DNA from: G963676655 sp963678305
GTDB taxonomy: Bacteria > Verrucomicrobiota > Lentisphaeria > Victivallales > Victivallaceae
Assembly: GCA_963678305.2 (NCBI GenBank)
Contig: CAXXVV010000003.1
Location: 558,001-622,000 of the forward strand
Length of the DNA stretch: 64,000 nucleotides
Reading direction: 5' to 3'
Position numbers and translations under genes: made by a program. The notes beneath the pieces are model-generated. The model did not search any database. It was given only the letters and a program-made list of their open reading frames with translations, and was not told the origin of the DNA. Position 1 is the stretch's first letter; every line of letters starts with the position of its first letter. Positions 27,194 through 35,178 of this stretch are shown here, one piece after another.

Positions 27194-27222
27194 ATTATAG
27201 GTTTTTGGCTAGGAAAAGTCAA
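27194..27222 (-). promoter_or_regulatory. Promoter and operator candidate of the LacI module
   Basis: On the minus strand, TTGACT (27217-27222), a 17-base spacer and a consensus TATAAT (27194-27199). A dyad AAAGT-caat-ACTTT (27215-27228) covers the -35 box and could be the LacI regulator's operator. Confidence 0.65.
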
Positions 27223-27303
27223 TACTTTGATTAGAAAAAATGCAAAAAAATGAAAAAAAATGCAAATTAGTCAAAAATCGGTCAAAAATGAATAAGACAA
27301 AAA

Positions 27304-27334
27304 AAAGCTCCAAGGCAAAATGCTTTGGAGCTTT
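27304..27334 (-). terminator. Rho-independent terminator of rpsD
   Basis: AAAGCTCCAAGGCA (27304-27317) and TGCTTTGGAGCTTT (27321-27334) form a long stem with one mismatch and a three-base loop. On the minus strand it is followed by a run of eight T. It lies just after the rpsD stop. Confidence 0.9.
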
Positions 27335-27356
27335 GAAAAGATCGATTTTCGTTCGC

Positions 27357-27965
27357 TTAGCGAGCGTAGAATTCGATAACACTCATGATGTTCACGTCGA
27401 CCGGGATCTCTTCGAGTTCCGGAGCGCGAGTCAGAGTTACTTTGAGCGCATCAAGGTCCACTTCCAGGTACCCCGGAGCGGTTGTGTTGCTCTTTTTAGC
27501 GGCGTCGGCGATGGACGGTGATTTTTCAGCATTGATCGAAATTACCTGACCTTCTTTGACGACGTAGGAAGAACGGTCGATCCGTTTTCCGTCAACCAGG
27601 ATATGACCATGGGTCACAAACTGCTTTGCCGAGAAGATACTGGGTGCGAAACCACTGTGGAAAACCAGTGAATCAAGGCGCTGTTCAAGGTTGCGGAACA
27701 ACTTTTCATGAGCCTGGCCTTCACCCTTTTTGGCTTTGGCGTAAGCAATTTGCAGCTGTTTTTCGCTGATTGCGTAATGATAGCGCAATTTCTGTTTTTC
27801 CAGCAGCAAAGTCCCGAAAGTTGACAGTTTCTTCCGACGCGCGGTCTTGCCATGCTGACCTGCGGCGTACGGACGCTTCACGCTCGGACACTTGGGGCTG
27901 CCCCAAATGCACGCGCCGATACGACGGCAAAATTTGTGTTTTGCTTGACTTCTGATACCAGCCAT
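27357..27965 (-). CDS. rpsD: 30S ribosomal protein S4
   Basis: A 202-residue primary rRNA-binding protein of the small subunit. The N-terminus (KHKFCRRIGACIWGSPKC) is cysteine-containing. The AAGQHG segment and LLEKQKLRYHYAISEKQL are typical, and the S4 RNA-binding domain lies at about residues 92-155 (RLDSLVFHSGFAPSIFSAKQ, THGHILVDGKRI). It stands alone, not in the usual alpha operon with rpsM, rpsK and rpoA. It has its own promoter (28075-28102), a leader with a hairpin (28011-28052) and a terminator (27304-27334). The ribosome site is AAAGGGA. Confidence 0.97.
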   Translation of the reverse strand: MAGIRSQAKHKFCRRIGACIWGSPKCPSVKRPYAAGQHGKTARRKKLSTFGTLLLEKQKLRYHYAISEKQLQIAYAKAKKGEGQAHEKLFRNLEQRLDSLVFHSGFAPSIFSAKQFVTHGHILVDGKRIDRSSYVVKEGQVISINAEKSPSIADAAKKSNTTAPGYLEVDLDALKVTLTRAPELEEIPVDVNIMSVIEFYAR

Positions 27966-28010
27966 TGTTTATCCCTTTCTGACTCTATCTTTTTTAGTTT
28001 TTTTTCTCCG

Positions 28011-28052
28011 GCGACAGGTGTCAAGCCCTGTTTTCATTATGGGGCCTGTCGC
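28011..28052 (-). promoter_or_regulatory. Leader hairpin of rpsD, possible S4 autoregulatory site
   Basis: GCGACAGG (28011-28018) pairs perfectly with CCTGTCGC (28045-28052), and CCC/GGG can pair inside. It lies in the predicted rpsD leader, between the promoter at 28075-28102 and the start codon. Autoregulation by S4 is known in other bacteria; its use here is inference. Confidence 0.4.
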
Positions 28053-28074
28053 TTTCAACGAAAAGAGAACTGAT

Positions 28075-28102
28075 AAAATACCACATTTTGTTTTTTTTGC
28101 AA
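28075..28102 (-). promoter_or_regulatory. Probable rpsD promoter
   Basis: On the minus strand TTGCAA (28097-28102), a 16-base spacer and TATTTT (28075-28080). Transcription would start near 28068, giving a leader of about 100 bases. Confidence 0.5.
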
Positions 28103-28678
28103 ATCGAAATAGAGAAAATCATATTCTTTTTTCAGTCAGGTAATTAGCGAGGTTGTAATCCTTCAAGTTGTAATCCATTTTTCAAGTAACGTTGTTTTTG
28201 CGGTCCCGTCGGATTACTGCTTACCCATCTAATATATGTTTTTCTTTAATTCCGGTATTGGTTTTTTGCATTCCAGGTATTAATCTATTAATAAGTTTTT
28301 AATCATAATTATCCATAACAAGATAAACGCAGTCTTTGAAAATAAATCGAAGTCTGTGATGTTATAGAAAAATAAGCTTGACCGCTTAGAGGCTTTTAAA
28401 ATTAAAAAGTTGTGCAAAATACAAGACTTTGTCTGCAAGTTAAAGGTCAAAAGTTGAAAACAGGAAGTATACGATTATTTACTTTTCTCGTAATGTATCC
28501 ATTACAAAGGATTAAATTGGCCGCATTCATCTTAAACAGTACTTTCAGTTTTTTACCTTCAACTTTCAACTCTCATGCAAAATTACTATTTCCCAAAACC
28601 CGTTTAAAATTAGATAAGGAGTATAATTTTCAGGGAGAAGCTTAGTTTTACGGCTTCTGGTTAACCTGGAAGAGAATA
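28103..28678. other. Non-coding stretch before the glycosyltransferase
   Basis: Holds the second copy of the 99-bp element (28290-28388), a GTAATG-tatc-CATTAC dyad at 28490-28505 and a CTTCAAC-type simple repeat near 28555-28575. No gene is supported. Confidence 0.5.
28290..28388 (+). repeat. 99-bp dispersed intergenic element, copy B
   Basis: Inverted, gap-free copy of 14032-14130 with about nine differences, all in the half farther from the downstream gene. It points towards the glycosyltransferase at 28679 but ends 290 bases before it. The dyad CCATAACA / TGTTATAG has one mismatch here. Confidence 0.8.
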
Positions 28679-30751
28679 ATGAACGAGCAAAAGATTATTG
28701 CAAGTTTTCTGTTAGCGGTTCTGATTGCGATATTGGCGATTATCGGGCTTAAAATCGACCCCGCGATGATTCCGTTTGAGGCCATCCTGTTTTATGGTAC
28801 GGCGTTCAGCCTGCTCTACTGCCTGGTTTTCAATCATCAGGAACTGCCTTTGCCGAAAGTTCTGCAGTCAGGTATGTTTATAATTATTACCGGCATATTG
28901 CTGCGGCTGGCTTTTCTGGCGTATCCGGTATCTGAAGACGTCAACCGCTATGCCTGGGAAGGCCTGATCCAGAATGCCGGCGTGAATCCATATCTGACAG
29001 CTCCGGCGGCATTGACGAAGGAATATTCCCGTGATATGATTTACTGGGGGATCAATAACCCCGGTATGGCTGCTATTCGCCCTCCGGTGGCTTTACTGAC
29101 GTTTCGCCTGATATCGTCTGTTCATTACAGTTTGGTTTCATATAAAGTTTTTTTTCTGATTTGCGATATGCTGACACTGGTATGTCTCTTAGGGCTGCTT
29201 CGGCAGTGGAAACTCGATGCCCGGCTGCTGATGCTCTACGCTTTCAATCCGCTGGTTCTGCTGTACGGAGTTGGCGACGCGCATGTCGATGTCCTGATGG
29301 TCCTTTATCTGGCGGTAGCGTTATTATGTTTCAATCACACTGGATCAAGCGGGAAAAAGTGGTTTGCGGCTCCGGCTTATCTGGCCCTGGGGCTGGCGGT
29401 TATGGTTTCCTTCCTGCCGCTGATTTTGCTGCCGTTTCTGATGACCAGGAAAAACGCAAGGTTCAGTTGGGCTTTTTTATTGCCGCTGGCTTCATATTTA
29501 TGGTTCATTGATCCGGGGATGTTTAATGGGCTTGGATCATTTTTATGGCGGATGTCATATAATGGCTTCTTTATGAATCCGCTGATTCAGATTTTTGGAA
29601 ATACCTGGGCCCGGGTCATTGATCTGGTTATATGTTTTAGCGGAGCGACTTTGATCTGGCTGTTTTTTCAGGAAAAACCGCGCGAGCGCGGAATGCTGTA
29701 TGCTTTTTTCTGGTGTCTGTTGTGTCTGCCGACCTTCCATCCCTGCTATTTGATTCCGCTGGCAGTGTTGATGCTGCGTTGGCCTTCGCGTTCCATATTG
29801 CTTTTGATGTTGACCGCCGGGTTTGATTTTTTTGTGCGGCACAACCTGTTGGCAACCGGGATCGGACGGGAATTCCTCTGGTTGTGGCCGGTAACCTATT
29901 TGCCCCCGGTTGTTTTTCTGCTTTGCGACCGTATGGGCGCGCAGTTGCCGTGGCAGCGGACGTATCGCCAGATCAATTCATGCGACATTGTGATTCCGGT
30001 TCTGAATGAGGCCGGCAACCTGGAGAAGCTGCTGTCATCTTTGAATAACGCGATCGAGTACTGCGATCATAAACGTTGCATGTTCCGTTCCGCGTTCTCG
30101 ATTATCTTTGTGGACGGCGGCAGCTCGGATAATACGGTTGATTTACTGAACGCAAGCGGGCTTGGGCGAATTGTTTTGTCCGGTGGCGGACGAGGCCGGC
30201 AATTTGCGGTCGGGATCGGGCAGGGGGACGGCGACCTGATCGTCATGTTGCATGCCGGAACCAGACTTGACGAAACGGCGTTTGCCAGGCTTTTGGGTAA
30301 ATTAAACCAAAAGCCGCACGTTGCCTGGGGAGTTATGCAGCACCGTTACGATACGGCTGATGTGCGGATGGGACTGGTTCAGATGGTTAATGTTTTACGC
30401 TTCAGGGGATTTGGGATCGCGCTGGGGGATCAGGGTATTTTTATCAAAAGAGAGGCGCTGGAGGCGGTTGGCGGCATGCCGGAGATTCCTTTGATGGAAG
30501 ATGTGGAGCTATCTCAGAAAATGTCGTTGTTTCCGGCTGCGGCGACCTCGCCGGCTCTTACTATCTCATCCCGTCATTGGAATGAGAAATCTTTTACAAA
30601 GTACTCTCTTCAGGTGTTTTCGCTTATTCTATATTACTTGTTCCGGAAACGGCTCGGATATGATATTGATAAAACCGCCCGGAAGATTTATCAAAGGTAT
30701 TACGGTAGACCGGCAACCGGTTCAACGCGAACCGTATCCCGGCGGAAATAA
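28679..30751 (+). CDS. Fused membrane glycosyltransferase (GT-C-like plus GT2, TIGR04283-like)
   Basis: A 690-residue protein in two parts. Residues 1-425 are a polytopic membrane region with about ten hydrophobic helices and loops like YPVSEDVNRYAWEGLIQNAGVNPY, resembling lipid-linked GT-C mannosyltransferases. Residues 434-665 are a soluble GT-A domain (CDIVIPVLNEAGNLEKLL, IIFVDGGSSDNTVDLL, GGRGRQFAVGIGQGDGDLIVMLHAGTRL, PLMEDVELSQKM), matching the TIGR04283 glycosyltransferase-2 family. It may make and attach a sugar to a lipid or surface glycan; donor and acceptor are unknown. A GGAAGAGA ribosome site precedes the ATG. The two families are normally separate proteins. Confidence 0.85.
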   Translation: MNEQKIIASFLLAVLIAILAIIGLKIDPAMIPFEAILFYGTAFSLLYCLVFNHQELPLPKVLQSGMFIIITGILLRLAFLAYPVSEDVNRYAWEGLIQNAGVNPYLTAPAALTKEYSRDMIYWGINNPGMAAIRPPVALLTFRLISSVHYSLVSYKVFFLICDMLTLVCLLGLLRQWKLDARLLMLYAFNPLVLLYGVGDAHVDVLMVLYLAVALLCFNHTGSSGKKWFAAPAYLALGLAVMVSFLPLILLPFLMTRKNARFSWAFLLPLASYLWFIDPGMFNGLGSFLWRMSYNGFFMNPLIQIFGNTWARVIDLVICFSGATLIWLFFQEKPRERGMLYAFFWCLLCLPTFHPCYLIPLAVLMLRWPSRSILLLMLTAGFDFFVRHNLLATGIGREFLWLWPVTYLPPVVFLLCDRMGAQLPWQRTYRQINSCDIVIPVLNEAGNLEKLLSSLNNAIEYCDHKRCMFRSAFSIIFVDGGSSDNTVDLLNASGLGRIVLSGGGRGRQFAVGIGQGDGDLIVMLHAGTRLDETAFARLLGKLNQKPHVAWGVMQHRYDTADVRMGLVQMVNVLRFRGFGIALGDQGIFIKREALEAVGGMPEIPLMEDVELSQKMSLFPAAATSPALTISSRHWNEKSFTKYSLQVFSLILYYLFRKRLGYDIDKTARKIYQRYYGRPATGSTRTVSRRK

Positions 30752-30835
30752 GCATAAAGCATGCTTGAAAACTTCTCTTTCAGTGACATATTAAGTTTAT
30801 CGTATTTTGAAAAATCAATGAAAAAAGGAAAAAAC

Positions 30836-31303
30836 ATGAAAAAAACGATTAAACTCCTGTTGCTTTGTCTGACCACTTTTGTGGTTGCTTCAAATGTATC
30901 CGCTGAAACCAAAGCATTCCAGGCCAGCTTGTTCCCAAGCATTGCTATTTATGACACCTCCCAGAAAATTGAAGGTGTTACCTTGAGCATTTGGGGGGAA
31001 AACCCGCAGGAGTCACTGGCGCTTGGCTTTGTCAACGGGATGACTGAAGACAGTGTTGGAGCCAGCCTGGCGTTCTTCGTCAATTATGCCGACCGGTATA
31101 AAGGCGCCCAGTTCGGCATGGTCAATGTCAATAACGGATTGCGCGGAGTGCAGTTCGGCTTTTTCAATTTTACGCATAATGCCAAAGCTGCGGTACAGCT
31201 TGGTTTTATCAATGTTATCGGGGAAAATACCGAATGGTTCAAAAACTTCCCGAATGAACTTGCTCCGGTTATGATCTTTGTTAACTGGCGTATTGTCGAC
31301 TGA
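30836..31303 (+). CDS. Small exported protein with Q-[FL]-G-x-x-N repeats
   Basis: A 155-residue protein with a clear signal peptide (MKKTIKLLLLCLTTFVVASNVSA). The frame is open upstream, but this ATG has AAGGAAAA just before it and begins the signal peptide. The mature part carries repeats of about 20 residues: GAQFGMVNVNNGLRG, GVQFGFFNFTHNAKA, VQLGFINVIGEN. Similar repeats occur in surface-exposed proteins annotated as LA_2272-like and suggest a small beta-barrel or beta-solenoid. Its function is unknown. It lies 84 bases after the glycosyltransferase and is followed by a strong terminator. Confidence 0.75.
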   Translation: MKKTIKLLLLCLTTFVVASNVSAETKAFQASLFPSIAIYDTSQKIEGVTLSIWGENPQESLALGFVNGMTEDSVGASLAFFVNYADRYKGAQFGMVNVNNGLRGVQFGFFNFTHNAKAAVQLGFINVIGENTEWFKNFPNELAPVMIFVNWRIVD

Positions 31304-31328
31304 ACATAAATATCCTGTTCAAATTCCA

Positions 31329-31361
31329 GGGCTGACCGTGAAACACCGGTCGGCCCTTTTT
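31329..31361 (+). terminator. Rho-independent terminator
   Basis: GGGCTGACCG (31329-31338) and CGGTCGGCCC (31347-31356) form a ten-base stem with one G-T pair and an eight-base loop, followed by TTTTTCTTTTT. It ends the transcript of the small exported protein. Confidence 0.9.
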
Positions 31362-31435
31362 CTTTTTCCCGTAGAAGGTGCGGCGTCCGGGAGGGTGGCC
31401 GGACGCCGCGAAGAAATAAGGAGGTTGGAGGGTTT

Positions 31436-32146
31436 TTATAATGAGTAGTAAAAGTCTCCACTGGCATCACAGGCCGAACCGAAGGTGCGCGGAGTGCCGT
31501 TGTAATCATAGGAATAAATTGTTGACAATTCTCCTTTGGAAGCCGGCGCGACATGCCCGTCAACATAACCCAGGTTAACTCTGTCCCCATGGATCAGATA
31601 AGCTCGGCTATAGTTTTCTGAAGTAACATTGGTGTTGACAATCATCCGGTAAACCGGAGCTTTCGCGCCGACGCTGAATGAGCAGCCGTAAAGGGCATAG
31701 GCGCTGAACCCGGCTTTGTCCATGATCTCCTTTTTCTTGAGGGAATATGCCGGGGGATTGACACTTGGATTCAGGTAGCGGGCGCCATAAGTATTCCAAT
31801 ATGTTCCTCCTGCGGTTACCAGGGAATTATACTTGGTTGAGGGACAGAAAAAAATATTGCCGTTGGTTGCGTATTTATGGTAAACCAGCTGGGCTCCCCA
31901 GGTTCTTAACCCGCTGGAGTCACCATCAACCGTTCCGGTCGAAACAGTCGGACAGTAAAAGTAGAAATCGTTGTCATCAAAATAAAACTGTGTGGCCAGT
32001 CCGACCTGTTTCTGGTTGTTAACGCATTTGATGGCTTTCGCTTTGTCGCGAGCCTTGTTCAAGGCCGGCAGCAGCATGCTTGCGAGGATTGCAATGATCG
32101 CGATGACAACCAGTAGTTCAATTAAGGTGAATGCTGTTCTTTTCAT
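31436..32146 (-). CDS. Pseudopilin-like protein, H-X9-DG type
   Basis: A 236-residue protein with leader MKRTA, helix FTLIELLVVIAIIAILASM and C-terminal H-X9-DG motif (HGDRVNLGYVDGHV). The residue before the processing site is Ala. An AGGAG ribosome site precedes the ATG. The gene lies 36 bases downstream of a GntR/LacI-type regulator on the same strand. In contrast to the other four pseudopilins, no secreted hydrolase follows it; the next gene downstream is convergent. The nearest catabolic neighbour is the sulfatase cluster upstream of the regulator. Confidence 0.9.
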   Translation of the reverse strand: MKRTAFTLIELLVVIAIIAILASMLLPALNKARDKAKAIKCVNNQKQVGLATQFYFDDNDFYFYCPTVSTGTVDGDSSGLRTWGAQLVYHKYATNGNIFFCPSTKYNSLVTAGGTYWNTYGARYLNPSVNPPAYSLKKKEIMDKAGFSAYALYGCSFSVGAKAPVYRMIVNTNVTSENYSRAYLIHGDRVNLGYVDGHVAPASKGELSTIYSYDYNGTPRTFGSACDASGDFYYSL

Positions 32147-32182
32147 GGTTTTTCTCCTGTTCCAATTAATAGTTTATATTTT

Positions 32183-33259
32183 TCAAACAATTTGCGGGGT
32201 TAAAACTATATGTTCTCCGCGATATGATTTTTTATCATTTATCATGCTCATTAATAAATCTACCGCCCGGGAGCCGATATCCGTCATTCTGATGTCGATG
32301 ACCGCCGGCGGCGGATACAAGCCGCGCAGAGCCAATTTGTTGTTATTACATGAAATAATCGGAATATCTTGTCCCGGAGTATGTCCCATCGAGTACAGCA
32401 GTTGATAAATCGGTACGCAGTAGATATCCGCGGACAGGAACAGTCCGATTTTTTTGCCGGGGACGATAATTCTTTCGAATTCCGCCCTAGCCAGCTCTAA
32501 CAGCTCTTTGAGTTTATAGACGGAAATATCAATATCAAGATGACGTCCCGCTTTGCCGTGTGTTTGCATCCGGGCCTGGAATGTTTGCAGGCGTTCTTTG
32601 AACAATGGTTTGGTATTCCCGCCAAAGTAGTAATATTCGTCGCAACCATGGGTAACCAGCCAGTCCGCGGCGATAGAGCCGATTACTTTGTTGTCGTAGC
32701 TGACAACATTCGCCCGGACCGGATATGAGGCTTCTCCCATGATCTTCACCCAGGGGATGCCGCTCAGTGCCGCTTCCACTTCCGCTTCCGTTGCACCCCC
32801 GAGCAAAACCAGGACGCCGTCAACTTCCCGCTTTATGAAATTAATGAAGTCGGTATCGTTTACCCGGGTGCTGTATGGCATTACCGATATCTGATGCCGT
32901 CCGGTCGCGGTTTCCAAACCGTCAAGCATTGCGTGGTAAATGCTCGGAACGTTGAAACCATGATCATTGTTTAATTCCCCTTTAGCTTCAAAAGCGAGGA
33001 GGGCCAGCCGTTTTTTATTCATAACAAAAGTTCCGACCCGTGATTTTTTATCTACAATACCTTCTTTATAAAGCGTATCCAAGGCACGGCTTACCGTTAA
33101 CGGGTTCACTTCAAGTTCTTCCGCCAGTTTTGTCACTCCGGGCAATTTTCCGGTATAAATACCGCGATCAATTTTTTCCACGATCCAACGCCGAACCAGA
33201 TTTTGTTTCTTCGACGTGCGTTGCCGGGTTTTAACTGTGGTTGTTTCTTTATTGCTCAT
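32183..33259 (-). CDS. GntR-type regulator with LacI-like sensor domain
   Basis: A 358-residue regulator starting at the ATG at 33257-33259. An upstream in-frame start would extend it by 24 residues but would overlap the promoter and operator, so the shorter form is preferred. A GntR-type winged helix (TKLAEELEVNPLTVSRALDTLYKEGIVDKKSRVGTFV) lies at about residues 30-80, and a LacI-type sensor follows (SIAADWLVTHGCDEYYYFGG, IPIISCNNNKLALRGLYPPPAVIDIRM). It probably represses itself and the pseudopilin. The operator is likely AGTAATATAGCTGTACTACT at 33283-33302. Confidence 0.88.
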   Translation of the reverse strand: MSNKETTTVKTRQRTSKKQNLVRRWIVEKIDRGIYTGKLPGVTKLAEELEVNPLTVSRALDTLYKEGIVDKKSRVGTFVMNKKRLALLAFEAKGELNNDHGFNVPSIYHAMLDGLETATGRHQISVMPYSTRVNDTDFINFIKREVDGVLVLLGGATEAEVEAALSGIPWVKIMGEASYPVRANVVSYDNKVIGSIAADWLVTHGCDEYYYFGGNTKPLFKERLQTFQARMQTHGKAGRHLDIDISVYKLKELLELARAEFERIIVPGKKIGLFLSADIYCVPIYQLLYSMGHTPGQDIPIISCNNNKLALRGLYPPPAVIDIRMTDIGSRAVDLLMSMINDKKSYRGEHIVLTPQIV

Positions 33260-33282
33260 ATTTTTCTTCTTTATTTTATTAA

Positions 33283-33302
33283 AGTAATATAGCTGTACTA
33301 CT
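33283..33302. promoter_or_regulatory. Operator candidate at the transcription start
   Basis: AGTAATATAGCTGTACTACT is a 20-base dyad with two mismatched pairs, located directly downstream of the -10 box. Its core TAATATAGCT recurs in the perfect palindrome AATATAGCTATATT at 33360-33373. Confidence 0.6.
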
Positions 33303-33331
33303 ATTATACAAGATTTATTCTTTTTTGTCAA
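33303..33331 (-). promoter_or_regulatory. Consensus sigma70 promoter
   Basis: On the minus strand TTGACA (33326-33331), a 17-base spacer and TATAAT (33303-33308): both boxes match the consensus exactly. It drives the GntR-type regulator and the pseudopilin. Confidence 0.85.
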
Positions 33332-33359
33332 TACTTTATTGAAAAAAAATCAAAAAAAT

Positions 33360-33373
33360 AATATAGCTATATT
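33360..33373. promoter_or_regulatory. Upstream palindrome, second operator candidate
   Basis: AATATAGCTATATT is a perfect 14-base palindrome about 30 bases upstream of the -35 box. It shares its core with 33283-33302. The remainder of the gap to 33646 shows no gene. Confidence 0.55.
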
Positions 33374-33646
33374 GTTTTAAGCCAATAACAGCTTGATTAA
33401 ACGCTAAAAGTGAACTTAATAAATCAACAAAGTTCCCAATGTAAACTGCATTATTCAGGATTAACTTTTCGCTGACAGGGAGAGGGAATGAGAGATTGAA
33501 GCAAAAAATAATGTAAGATAGATTTTGTATACTACTTTATAAAGGAAAATTACAAAGTATAAAAAAAATACCATCTACGGGGAGGACGAAGCCTCCGCAA
33601 GAAACGGTAAAAATGAACGATTTAAGTAATATAAGCAGTCAGGCGA

Positions 33647-35083
33647 TCAGGTGAACATCGGCCGTAGTCTGCCTTTGAAGAAATATTGTTTTGAACGATG
33701 TTCTTCGAGAGTTTTTAAGACCTCCTGCAAGTCTTCACGAAACTCAGCCGGCAATTCTTCTATTGACGAGAACCTTTTATGGTCATTATTGAGTTCACCC
33801 GGATCTTTTTCCAGGTCGAAAAAGTCTATTTCGCCAGTATCGTCATAGTAATTGATTTTAAGGTTTTTACGGCGCACCATGATACTCAGGCCGCCAATTC
33901 CCGATTCGCATAACATGGCCCGTTCGCCGTCGCCCTGCCCGTTGTTGATCCACGGCAGCAGGCTGATGTTGTCGGTTATTCCGGTTCCGGTGCCGTCGTC
34001 GTAATCGGTTTGCGTTCCGTCATCATGAGGACGGTATATCAGGCCGCAGTAATCCAGCAGGGTCGGCATCAAGTCGGCGTGATTGGCCAGTTCATTGATC
34101 TTCAGGCCGGCGGGGATATCCGGACCGTAGAAAATCAAAGGGACCTTGGCCGAACAATCATGGAAGAAGGATTTCTGCATCATATAATGGTCGCCCATAT
34201 AGTCGCCGTGGTCGGACGACAGCACGATCAGGGTGTTGTCATAGAGATCCAGTTCTTTGAGTTTTTCGAAAATTTTATTAAGCTGGTCGTCAATCAGGGT
34301 TATGCAGCCAAGGTATTGCGCCCGGATCTTCGCGGTCCATTCGTCATCGCAAAATACCCATTGGTCCCGCCAGTATTTAAGCTGATTGGAATATCTGGTC
34401 TGTTCCGATTCGCTTCTGACCGGAGGAGGCACGTCTTCCGGGGCGTACATTGAGAAGTACGGTTCCGGCGGGTTCACCGGTGTATGGGGAAGCAGATATG
34501 ACAGCCACATGAAAAACGGTTCGTTGCCGCCGGGTTTGCACTCCCGCCTTTGCGCCAGCAAGTCGAGTTCATGCAGCCCGGTCCGGGTAATATAAGTCGG
34601 CAGATAATGCTCCATCGGAATATTTGTCGGTTTGGTCCCGAAACTGTGTTTTACCAGTTCCTCCCAGCTTGTTCCGCTTGGCTTATCTGGTTTAATATTG
34701 TTGCGTTCGAGATAAAGTTTGTAATCGGTATCGTTATCGGCGACGCGTTTGTCAAATCCATAATACTTCCGCCCGGGGCGGAAATGCATTTTTCCGACTG
34801 AAATTGTAAAATAGCCGTTTTTCGAGAGTTCACCGGGTAGCGTCGGCAGGTCGTCACCCCAATTCTGGTCATTGTAATAATTACCAATTTGACAGGAATA
34901 TTTGCCGGTCATAATCGAGGCGCGCGCCGGAACACACAGCGGATTGGTGCAGTAGGCGTTGTCGAAAACGGTGCCTTTCGCGGCCAGTTCGTCAATCACC
35001 GGGGTTTTAACCGGAAAAACTCCTTCAAACCCCAGCGCGTCTTTCCGTAACTGGTCCATTGTTATAAAAAGAATATTACGCAT
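33647..35083 (-). CDS. Sulfatase (type I, Cys-type)
   Basis: A 478-residue alkaline-phosphatase-superfamily sulfatase. The metal-binding Asp is in ITMDQLR (residue 10). The signature C-x-P-x-R is CVPAR at residues 50-54, where the Cys is converted to formylglycine by a separate maturase (none is in the window). Further on are TGKYSCQIGN and the metal site SSDHGDYMGDH. The ATG at 35081-35083 is chosen because an AAAGGAGG ribosome site sits before it; an in-frame start 11 codons upstream lacks one. No signal peptide is seen, so it may act in the cytoplasm. It probably desulfates a glycan fragment. It follows the two UroD-like genes on the same strand. Confidence 0.93.
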   Translation of the reverse strand: MRNILFITMDQLRKDALGFEGVFPVKTPVIDELAAKGTVFDNAYCTNPLCVPARASIMTGKYSCQIGNYYNDQNWGDDLPTLPGELSKNGYFTISVGKMHFRPGRKYYGFDKRVADNDTDYKLYLERNNIKPDKPSGTSWEELVKHSFGTKPTNIPMEHYLPTYITRTGLHELDLLAQRRECKPGGNEPFFMWLSYLLPHTPVNPPEPYFSMYAPEDVPPPVRSESEQTRYSNQLKYWRDQWVFCDDEWTAKIRAQYLGCITLIDDQLNKIFEKLKELDLYDNTLIVLSSDHGDYMGDHYMMQKSFFHDCSAKVPLIFYGPDIPAGLKINELANHADLMPTLLDYCGLIYRPHDDGTQTDYDDGTGTGITDNISLLPWINNGQGDGERAMLCESGIGGLSIMVRRKNLKINYYDDTGEIDFFDLEKDPGELNNDHKRFSSIEELPAEFREDLQEVLKTLEEHRSKQYFFKGRLRPMFT

Positions 35084-35178
35084 CGATTCCTCCTTTAAGC
35101 TTGATAATAACGCCAAATGCGAGCAGTAATGAATAATATATTGGAAGAAAAGATTATTGCAAACTTCTCAGAACCCGA

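Noticed and set aside
27240..27521. Plus-strand 93-codon frame overlapping the end of rpsD
   Set aside because: It is antisense to rpsD and covers the terminator; it has no start signal.
28313..28320. DnaA box TTATCCATA as a sign of an origin
   Set aside because: Only one degenerate box, no cluster of boxes, and no dnaA or dnaN nearby.
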